A DNA stretch of 64,000 nucleotides from NCBI GenBank assembly GCA_016802295.1, contig JAESIW010000199.1, positions 396,095 to 460,094 of the forward strand, given 5' to 3'. How positions within the stretch are numbered: the stretch's first letter is position 1; each line of letters opens with the position of its first letter. The notes under the pieces were generated by a model. That model had not been told where the DNA came from. It searched no databases and saw only the letters and a list, made by a program, of their open reading frames with translations. Below are positions 56,572-64,000 of the stretch, piece by piece. Made by a program: the position numbers and the translations under genes. The stretch is from Brachionus rotundiformis. Lineage: Eukaryota; Rotifera; Eurotatoria; Ploima; Brachionidae.

Positions 56572-57317
56572 CAAAATTTACAAATGAAATCAAATAGATA
56601 AAAATATTTTAAGATATTTTTTTAAAATAAAATATAATTTTATCTTAATAAATTATTTGATTGATTAACCAATTCAATGTACTCATTTAATATTTAGTAA
56701 AATAAAATAATAGCTTTCATAAATATTTAGTTATAGTAAAAAAGACACAAGTTAATAAATAAAACAAGAATTACTTTTTTTTAGCAAAAATCAATCTACA
56801 TTTCAATTTTCTTTTTTTTAAGTTAATGAAAATGTAAGATTTTTTATTTTTTGAACAATTTTTAATTTAAAAATATAGTCATTTATTTAAAATCATTTTT
56901 TATAAAGTGTTTATTAAGTTTTTGCCTTAAAACCACTCAAGCATTTTGAATTTACATGAAACAATTAATTGTTTTTTCTAATGTCTCAAAGCTACAGGCC
57001 TAACTTACAATTAAATGAATCTAATATTATTTTATCAGTTTAATTAGATTTTTTTTCAAGAAAAATAATTTTATAATGTTTTGATTGAAATTTGCATATT
57101 TTAAATATTTTAAAATTTAATTATCGTTTAAAAAAATAGCAAAAAATTAATTATTGATACAAAGTTCATAAACACTTATGAATATTTTTATTATTTCACT
57201 TTTATAAACAATTTTTCAAATTTAAAAAATAAAAAAAAATTTTATTAAGAGATTTTGACTTTATAATTCCAAAGTTTAACCAGATTAAAAAATAAATTCT
57301 GTTTACATAAGCTAAAT
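56572..57317. other. 3' flank of DEG/ENaC copy C and UBR7
   Basis: Bases 56572 to about 56957 match the 3' flank of copy A in inverted orientation; similarity stops near an AAATTTACAT block. The rest is A+T-rich 3' flank of the convergent UBR7 gene. Confidence 0.6.
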
Positions 57318-58448
57318 TTAAAAAAGCTGCACTTTTCTCTTTTTACGCTGACTATTCAAGCTTTCAAAAAAAGCCTCAATATTTTCTCGCTTAACGACCT
57401 GACCATTTCTGGCAAAATCGGCCAAAAAATCTCTCAAATCAGTCTTAAAATCATTTAGATTATGTAAAAACTCTACTTGGGACACTCTATTCATTTTGGA
57501 AAGCTCATTATTTAGCAATTTTTGCTCATCAACCTCTTCTTTATCCATTTCGTCCATCTTTTTACCCTTCTCTTCGTAAAACTTGATGCTGTCTTCGTTT
57601 TTGGTAATATAATCTATTCCCAAGTCACTGTACATTTTAAGACATACTTCACACTTACACATAGCATCCCTCCAATTGTCAGACAAGAAGCAACTAGATT
57701 CCCCCTTGGACCACTTATCTGCCTGACTAGCATAGATTTTTTTCATTCTTTCTAGCTTACATGAAGCGCAGTCTTCACTATTTGACTCGACGTCGACCAA
57801 AATAGCCTCATTTTTGTCCTTGAGCGCCAAATTCTCTTGGTAGTACCATAAAAAGTCGCTCAATTTCATACACTGTTGGCAAACCATGTCTTCATAGTCA
57901 TTTTCATTTATTTTAAAACTACTAAAGTTGTTCAAATGCTTCAAGTGAAACCAGTCTTCACAAATGGTGCACTGGATCATTTCTTCATTGTTGAGAGTGT
58001 CGTCAGCCGAAAGCTCTGGATCAGGATATGGTCGGTTGCATGAGCAGTAAAGACCATTAAAATTGTGATTATATTTGTTAAGAGAATTGGTTGTGTCTTT
58101 TTCTGGTTCAAGTTTACATTTAAAATTGCTGAAATTAGAATTTCCACAGTCGCATCGGAAATTCCTCTTGGTGTACAGCTCGACCAGCTCATGATTTTGA
58201 TGGCACTCGTAAGAACATGCCAAACAAATGCCATGAAGTTTTTTATCTTTGCTCATATTAAGACAGGTCAAGCAGCAGTAAATTGCTTGTCTATAAACAT
58301 AGCCTTTACTGTATGAACAATTTTGAGCATCACTGGCGCCCAAAACAGCGCTAGCTATTTCCGTTTGCTCTTTCTCAGATTCAATTATTTCCTGTAAAGA
58401 AAATACATCTTGTTCACCATTGGCAACACTTTCGTCTGATTTCGACAT
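57318..58448 (-). CDS. UBR7: UBR7-type putative E3 ubiquitin ligase
   Basis: Intronless, 376 residues. UBR box zinc finger at about 44-113 (CCLTCL, HGICLACSYECHQNHEL, RNFRCDCGNS, FKCKL), then an atypical PHD finger at about 134-194 (LYCSCNRPYPD, MIQCTICEDWFHLKHL, MVCQQC). This UBR-plus-PHD combination is specific to UBR7. A further cysteine pair (MCKCEVCLKMY) and a C-terminal acidic/helical segment ending in a basic tail (RKKRKVQLF, possible nuclear signal) follow. The family acts on histone and N-degron-related substrates in the nucleus; no HECT or RING domain is visible, as expected. Intact. Confidence 0.94.
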   Translation of the reverse strand: MSKSDESVANGEQDVFSLQEIIESEKEQTEIASAVLGASDAQNCSYSKGYVYRQAIYCCLTCLNMSKDKKLHGICLACSYECHQNHELVELYTKRNFRCDCGNSNFSNFKCKLEPEKDTTNSLNKYNHNFNGLYCSCNRPYPDPELSADDTLNNEEMIQCTICEDWFHLKHLNNFSSFKINENDYEDMVCQQCMKLSDFLWYYQENLALKDKNEAILVDVESNSEDCASCKLERMKKIYASQADKWSKGESSCFLSDNWRDAMCKCEVCLKMYSDLGIDYITKNEDSIKFYEEKGKKMDEMDKEEVDEQKLLNNELSKMNRVSQVEFLHNLNDFKTDLRDFLADFARNGQVVKRENIEAFFESLNSQRKKRKVQLF

Positions 58449-58823
58449 CTCTTATAATCTGAAGCTTAAGGTTTGATTATTCACTAATAAATAGATATTT
58501 ATATATTATGCTATTTAAGTTGATTAATTATTTTAAATTTTTAAAAAATAATCGTAACATTTTATCTGTTTTATTAATAAATAAAAAAATTTGTTTTTAA
58601 AAAAACATTCCATTTAATCAAAAGTTCTTGTTTTCGAATATTTTTTTAATTATAAAACAAGTCATAAAATAATTTAAAAAAATTTTCATTATCAATTTTA
58701 ATTATAAAACTCAATTCTCAATTAAACATACAAAAACAAAAGCTGGAATTTAAATAAAAAAAAAAAAGAAAACTTCATTTTTTAAAAATTAAATTGAATA
58801 GATTTTCACAAAATAAAAATATC
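58449..58823. other. Intergenic region between divergent genes
   Basis: A+T-rich spacer upstream of UBR7 (-) and the mucin-like gene (+). No feature seen. Confidence 0.4.
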
Positions 58824-61254
58824 ATGGAACCATTGAGTGGCGGGTATCCTAATTCAGAAAAAAAAAGTTCCAGTACTGATTTTTTTAGTCCTAAGATCCC
58901 TGTGATTGCAACAGTAATTCTAATAGGCTTTTTCCTAATAATTATTTTACTGGTCTCAATTTTGGTACCAATTTTGTTAACCAGTAATTAAAATAAATAG
59001 ACATTAGATATTTTTTTAACTAATTAAATTGATTAGACTCGAACGATACGAATTTATCTAACTATACCACTACAGAAGTATTTTCAAGCGAACAAACTAC
59101 CCAATCTATTCTAAGAGGTATCTTATTTGAGAGGAAATATTGAAAGATAAAAATATAAAAAAAAAAAGATTTTCAGACTATTGATATTGACCTGTCGGGA
59201 CTGTACGAAATTCAAATTAATTATACAATACAGGGAAATAACACATTTGAGGCGTTGGCAAATGAAAGACTATTAACATTGGACGAGAAGAATCAGATAA
59301 GATTAAATATCTATGGAAATATCAGCAATGACGTAATATTAAAAAAATACTTTTTAAAGATAAAAAAAATATTTTTATTAGTTTGAGAATGGGTTTAAAA
59401 ATGAGTTTAAAGATATTTATAATGCATCTCAATTGATGAGTATAGATAGAAAAATAATAAAGTAAGATAATAAAAAAAGGCTAAAAATTTATTGAACTGA
59501 CAAAAATATAAATTATTTAATGACTAATTAAAATAATGACTTGGCAAGTCCTTGATAGGAAAAACCATATTGAAAGGAAAAAGCATACTTTGTTTTTATC
59601 GGTCTACTTCGACCAATTTTTTCATCTACTTCGAAATATTTTAATCTTTCCCTATAAGTCTACTAGCCTGAGTAAAATCTAAAACAATAACAGAATTACA
59701 TTATTCAAATTTTGATAGAATAAAATAAATTAAGTTTAATTTCCAAAAAAGTGATTAATTATAATGATTTATAAAATTCTTAAAAAATTTAAAAGATCAT
59801 TAAAATTCAAATTAAAATCCCAAAGATAATTTTTGTACAAAAGCATTGTCAAGAAATTATTATAATTGTGTATAAAATCTAGTCATTAAAGATTTTACAA
59901 AAATTAACTTTAAATTTAAAAAATTAAAGTGGTTTTGATCGATACATAATGCCAAATTTGTTATTAAAAATAACAAATGAGAACAATAGCTTAACAATTT
60001 TGAATATATTAAAAAGAGTGGAAAATTTTAGAGTAAATCTGTCCAATGTGGACGAATTCGGTTATGGTAATTATCAAGCAATGTTGAATTTGGAAATTTA
60101 CATAAATTGTAGGAAAACCTTTTTTAAAAAAAACTGAAAATTTTTAAATAAAAAATTTAAAATTAAAACAGTAACTGTTTGTGAAATACAATTACAAAGA
60201 AATCAAACAATTTGCTATAACTGTACAACAAGTTTAATAAATAGTTTTTGTGATCAAACAAGTAAAAAAATAAACAAAAATAAAAAAATTAAAACTTATA
60301 CATTAAGCGACGTTATCAACTGAAAATTCAAATGATGAATTAACCTTGTCAACTGGAAATGATATTAAAACAAGTACAAATAATATATCGATAACAAAGA
60401 TTCAAAATAATTCATCGCTCTCAACAGAAAAAATGAATTTGAGCTTAACAGACAATGGGACACAAACAGATGATCTAACTACAAACATTGGCTCATCAAC
60501 ATCGACAAATTTAGCCTCTACTAATTTAGACACAACCTCAAATCAAGAAACCAGTATTGAATCTACTTTAATAAGTGAATCATCTTCAACTGTCGATTTA
60601 ACAACATTGACAATTGTCGATTCGACTGCACAAACAGATGATCTAACTACAAACATTGGCTCATCAACATCGACAAATTTAGCCTCTACTAATTTAGACA
60701 CAACCTCAAATCAAGAAACCAGTATTGAATCTACTTTAATAAGTGAATCATCTTCAACTGTCGATTTAACAACATTGACAATTGTCGATTCGACTGCACA
60801 AACAGATGATCTAACTACAAACATTGGCTCATCAACATCGACAAATTTAGCCTCTACTAATTTAGACACAACCTCAAATCAAGAAACCAGTATTGAATCT
60901 ACTTTAATAAGTGAATCATCTTCAACTGTCGATTTAACAACATTGACAATTGTCGATTCGACTGCACAAACAGATGATCTAACTACAAACATTGGCTCAT
61001 CAACATCGACAAATTTAGCCTCTACTAATTTAGACACAACCTCAAATCAAGAAACCAGTATTGAATCTACTTTAATAAGTGAATCATCTTCAACTGTCGA
61101 TTTAACAACATTGACAATTGTCGATTCGACTGCACAAACAGATGATCTAACTACAAACATTGGCTCATCAACATCGACAAATTTAGCCTCTACTAATTTA
61201 GACACAACCTCAAATCAAGAAACCAGTATTGAATCTACTTTAATAAGTGAATAA
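58824..61254 (+). CDS. Mucin-like type II membrane protein with coding minisatellite
   Basis: Seven exons with consistent phase, 58824-58983, 59037-59117, 59169-59332, 59382-59461, 59930-60108, 60172-60261 and 60308-61254, give 566 residues. A polar N-terminus is followed by a membrane helix at about 25-52 (IPVIATVILIGFFLIIILLV), no signal peptide, so the C-terminus is outside. Residues about 80-230 form a folded region of alternating strands and helices (DIDLSGLYEIQINYTIQGN; ENFRVNLSNVDEFGYGNYQ) of unknown family, SEA-like in size. A short cysteine cluster follows (VCEIQLQRNQTICYNC). Residues 305-566 are Ser/Thr-rich 56-residue repeats, a heavily O-glycosylated mucin style. The ATG at 58824 is chosen over an upstream TTG. 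Resembles the stalked type II design of the 11152 gene. Confidence 0.78.
60466..61251 (+). repeat. 168-bp coding minisatellite, 4.7 copies
   Basis: Units start at 60466, 60634, 60802, 60970 and 61138; the last is cut by the stop codon. They appear identical base for base. Each encodes 56 residues beginning TDDLTTNIGSSTSTNLAST and ending TLTIVDSTAQ. The 168-bp length is divisible by three, so copy-number change keeps the frame. Confidence 0.97.
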
Positions 61255-61363
61255 TTTTATTAAAAAATGTTTTTGTTTTATTAAATAATTTTGTAAATTT
61301 TTTATTTAATAATTTTTTAATTATTTATTTTAAAAATATTTTTTACTGTTTGTTATACTCTTT

Positions 61364-61945
61364 TTAATTATATTTTATGTAAGATAAAAAAATATTCCAA
61401 CATATTAGTATAAAATTTACAAAGATTACCCTATACTCTTTTGGTATTAAGAAAAAATTTATTGCTTGACTTGGTGGCCATATTATCCAGTCAATTAAAT
61501 ATATTTTCGGGAATTTTCTCATAAATTCTTCCATACTTTCGTTTAAATACTTTCCATCTAGACTACTTACAATTATTATAAAAAGAAAAGTGAAAATAAC
61601 TGCCCCTACAAATTGATCTAGTAAGATTTTTTTTATTACAACCTTTGTCGTTTTTTCTGGTAATTTTTTGTCCAGATATTTGTACCAATAGAAACTTAAG
61701 GGTCCAATTATTATTCCACTAGAAGAAATTTTACCTTTGAAATTTTAATTAATTTTTTTTTTAGACAAATATTACTTACATGTTCTATAAATATCATATT
61801 TTTTATTTGACTTTTGATCTGCTTTTGTTTCAATTTTTTGTTGTATTGAATCCCCAAGACCTCTTAAGCCAATTCCAATTATCGTGTTTCCAACAACACC
61901 ATATTTTGATATTGATTTTATTTGAAGATTTTTCAATCTTAACAT
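61364..61945 (-). CDS. MPV17L2: MPV17-family membrane protein (MPV17L2-like)
   Basis: Two exons, 61945-61780 and 61734-61364, give 178 residues. Exon 1 has the N-terminal NTIIGIGLRGLGDSIQQKIE block, typical of Mpv17/PMP22 proteins (G-D-x-x-Q-Q). Exon 2 gives GPLSFYWYKYLDKKLPEK, KKILLDQFVGAVIF, the signature DWIIWPPSQAINFFLIP and the C-terminal YRVIFVNF...WNIFLSYIK. Four membrane segments fit the family, which sits in the mitochondrial inner membrane; MPV17L2 is linked to mitoribosome assembly, MPV17 to mtDNA maintenance. The C-terminal LSYIKYN favours MPV17L2. Exon 2 lacks an ATG, so simple ORF calling misses the gene. It is convergent with the mucin-like gene, 109 bases apart. The plus-strand frame at 61780-62019 is its shadow. 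Confidence 0.85.
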
Positions 61946-62116
61946 TTTTATTTTTTTTAATTTTGAAATTATTTATAATTATGTTTATTTTGAGAATTTA
62001 TTTTTACTTAACAATTTAGCATTTTTTTATATTTAAAATAAACGTTTCAAAAAATTTATTTAAAAGTTTTTAATTGATATGTTTCTTGGAAATAAAATAA
62101 ACTTTTTTAATAATTT

Positions 62117-62602
62117 TTAATAAATGTTGCTTCTAATAATAACATTGCTATTTGTTATTGAGTTTGGATGTAATATCTTATTATTCAATTTATCCACTAT
62201 TACTTTTCGCTGTACAAACTCTTTTAATTTACTGTTGTCACCATTTTTGTTGGAAAGATCCAAGCTGGCAACCGCAATGACTCCTCCATTTTTTTTTGTA
62301 TGATAAGCCATCCCTTTGTTTATATTTGATCGTGTTACGCTTTCTCTTTTTTGGTTGATTCTTTTTGTTGGGTAATCCGATACCTTGTTCGTGCTGACAA
62401 AGAAATTTATCACTTTGCTGAAAAAATTGCTCAATGACACCTCGAATCTCGGTTCTGATAGCATATTTTTTCTTATCTTGACCACATAAGGGTTTGAGTT
62501 AACTATTTCATAAGCTCGAACGGCGCTCTTGCCATTCGGTGAACAATAGAATGACGAGACAACTATCGGCTCTTTTGGCAAATAATCAAAGTCAGGATTC
62601 AT
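62117..62602 (-). CDS. Unrecognised basic protein
   Basis: Single open frame of 161 residues from an ATG at 62602. Family not recognised. No signal peptide or membrane segment. The N-terminal half looks folded (PIVVSSFYCSPNGKSAVRAY; PYVVKIRKNML). The second half is basic and Asn/Lys-rich. Codon use and amino-acid mix are better than in random A+T frames, and no competing frame covers it. Could be a single-exon gene or a single exon of a larger one. Confidence 0.5.
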   Translation of the reverse strand: MNPDFDYLPKEPIVVSSFYCSPNGKSAVRAYEIVNSNPYVVKIRKNMLSEPRFEVSLSNFFSKVINFFVSTNKVSDYPTKRINQKRESVTRSNINKGMAYHTKKNGGVIAVASLDLSNKNGDNSKLKEFVQRKVIVDKLNNKILHPNSITNSNVIIRSNIY

Positions 62603-62712
62603 TTTTTTTCTAAATTTTATTTAAAAAAAACTAATTTTGTTTTTTATACTGAGAAAAAAAGAAACATTAAAACAACTTAATTTAAATGTCAATTACGAAA
62701 TCTTATTAATAC

Positions 62713-63033
62713 TTAATTTCGTACAGGTTTGTTCAAATTTATTCGAATAGCAGAGGCGTTTGGATTTTTGACTACGACTGCTGGTCGATAAGGAACAGAT
62801 TGTGGTGCTGGTGGAGGCTGAGGCATTTGAGACGCAACCACCTTTACCACTTTTACTGGAGTAACCGGAGCTGGTTGAGCAGGTTGGGTGTCTTGTTTAT
62901 TCACATGATAAATTTTTTTCACGCGAATTTCTTGATTTTTTGGAAGTTTCATGGCAATTTCATTAATGTTTGGATTTTTACTGCTAAATAGGTGGTGAAG
63001 CTGACGCTCCTCTATTGATGATCCCGAACCCAT
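62713..63033 (-). CDS. Small putatively myristoylated proline-rich protein
   Basis: 106 residues beginning MGSGSSIEERQLHHLF, an N-terminal Gly-x-x-x-Ser pattern that fits N-myristoylation. Residues 49-85 are Pro/Ala/Val-rich (TQPAQPAPVTPVK; QMPQPPPAPQSVPY), a possible SH3- or WW-binding segment. The C-terminus is basic. Family unknown. The local G+C rise and absence of stops support coding. Same strand as and 110 bases upstream of the 62602 gene; no evidence they are co-transcribed. Confidence 0.6.
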   Translation of the reverse strand: MGSGSSIEERQLHHLFSSKNPNINEIAMKLPKNQEIRVKKIYHVNKQDTQPAQPAPVTPVKVVKVVASQMPQPPPAPQSVPYRPAVVVKNPNASAIRINLNKPVRN

Positions 63034-63690
63034 TTCTGACTTTCTTTTCCAATATAAAATTTAGTCTAATTGTTTTATATTGTTATAAGAGTTATTTTTT
63101 TTAAAATTCAGATTGAATTCAAGTGTCACTTAATGGTAAAAATAGCTCAGAATTGTTTTTATACATAAACAAGTCATTTTATTTTTTTTTCTCTTCTTTA
63201 AGTCCAATATATAAAGCAATAAAAAATTAGACATTAACTAAAAAATAACAAATTACTTTTAAGTATTTTAAAAATATCAAAACTTTTTAAAAAGCAAAAT
63301 TTTTAAATTGCAAAAGCTTAATTTAATTTAAATTTTAAAAAAAGTTAATATGATCACTTTCTTTTGACGGCAAAAATGTTGTTTTGTTTTAATAAAAAAT
63401 TTATAAAATTTAAAATTTACTGCAAAAATTTTTGATTGATTTAAAACTACTTAGTGAAAATAATTTCATTAGAAATTTTTTACATATTTTTTACTTGGTT
63501 TCAAGTCTTTGAATTTTAAAGTAAATTTTTCAGACAATAAATAAATCTTGAAAATTAATTGGTACTTGTCTTTTTTACTAAAATTAAATGAATTAAACAA
63601 AATATCAGTTAAGTTTAAATTTTAGGCATTCTTTCCCAAAAAAATCTAATTTTGAAATGGACATTCAATAAAAAATTATTTTAATATTAA
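63034..63690. other. Intergenic, no feature recognised
   Basis: A+T-rich upstream flank of the 63033 gene up to the MITE; nothing else seen. Confidence 0.4.
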
Positions 63691-63692
63691 TA

Positions 63693-64000
63693 CCGTAATG
63701 CCTTGCCCCCTAATGCATTGCACTTTAAACCAGAATTCTGGATTTTAATGCTGCATTTAACCCACTTTTTTTTCCAGATACGCTGCGACTGAAAATGCTG
63801 CAGTTAATGTCAAAATTTTGGTAAAAATGCCGCATTAAATATGTAAAAAATATGTAAAAATAATCAAAATTAAAAAATAAAAAAAATTAAAATTAATAAT
63901 AAAAAATTTTTATTATTTTTTACATATTTAATGCGGCATTTTTACCAAAATTTTGACATTAACTGCAGCATTTTCAGTCGCAGCGTATCTGGAAAAAAAA
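63693..64000. mobile_element. Foldback MITE, copy 2 (cut by window end)
   Basis: Preceded by TA (63691-63692) and starting CCGTAATGCCTTG like copy 1 at 14717. Shares CAGAATTCTGGATTTTAATG, ACGCTGCGACT and CCGCATTAAATATG. The right arm begins at about 63920 and runs off the window. Arms here match each other more closely than in copy 1, suggesting a younger insertion. Confidence 0.85.

Noticed and set aside
1..64000. CRISPR arrays, bacterial operons, ribosome binding sites and integrated virus genes
   Set aside because: None seen; introns, TATA boxes and gene families are metazoan, and the only regular repeat array is the coding minisatellite at 60466-61251.

Overview
The window is strongly A+T-rich animal nuclear DNA. 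Genes have GT-AG introns, mostly about 40-80 bases long, no operons, and several TATA boxes 30-60 bases upstream of start codons. The content is bilaterian: fibrocystin-L, lipocalin, ENPP, cathepsin L, histidine ammonia-lyase, an Ig-domain adhesion protein, purine nucleoside phosphorylase, a GLUT sugar transporter, three DEG/ENaC channels, YOD1, GPSM2/LGN, UBR7 and an MPV17-family protein. Compact genes, tiny introns and very low G+C fit a small invertebrate; a monogonont rotifer (Brachionus-like) is my best guess, from inference only. All exon models come from reading splice sites and checking phase by hand.

Layout. 1-7027 (-): 5' 17 exons of a PKHD1L1-like receptor, running off the left edge. 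8059-8703 (+): lipocalin. 8950-9960: pogo/Tigger and LINE relics. 10337-10950 (+): unknown two-exon gene. 11152-15659 (+): type II membrane serine-protease homologue lacking catalytic His and Ser, with a 2.7 kb intron full of nested transposons. 16110-17523 (-): ENPP4/5-like ectoenzyme. 18570-19568 (+): cathepsin L. 21486-24283 (+): HAL. 24570-26251 (-): two-Ig surface protein. 26252-34610: gene desert holding one orphan membrane exon, inverted-repeat elements and repeated GATA motifs. 34611-35601 (-): PNP. 36930-38794 (+): GLUT-like transporter with an enlarged first outer loop. 38795-45013: graveyard of LINEs, a MULE-type MITE and a retroelement beside a short telomere-like tract. 45633-56571: three intronless DEG/ENaC genes around YOD1, a small secreted protein and GPSM2. 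57318-58448 (-): UBR7. 58824-61254 (+): mucin-like type II membrane protein ending in a perfect 168-bp coding minisatellite. 61364-61945 (-): an MPV17L2-like gene that is easily missed because its second exon has no ATG. 62117-63033 (-): two small unknown genes. 63693 to the end: second copy of a foldback MITE also found at 14717-15092.

The genes do not form one pathway. The most unusual signals are: (i) the homogenised mucin minisatellite and a near-identical 96-bp piece of it, reversed, about 47 kb away inside the transposon-filled intron; (ii) two inverted DEG/ENaC paralogues with nearly identical 3' halves but diverged middles; (iii) Asp in place of the purine-reading Asn in PNP; (iv) a LINE fragment flanked by a direct repeat of about 230 bp; and (v) a protease homologue that has kept its fold but lost its catalytic centre.
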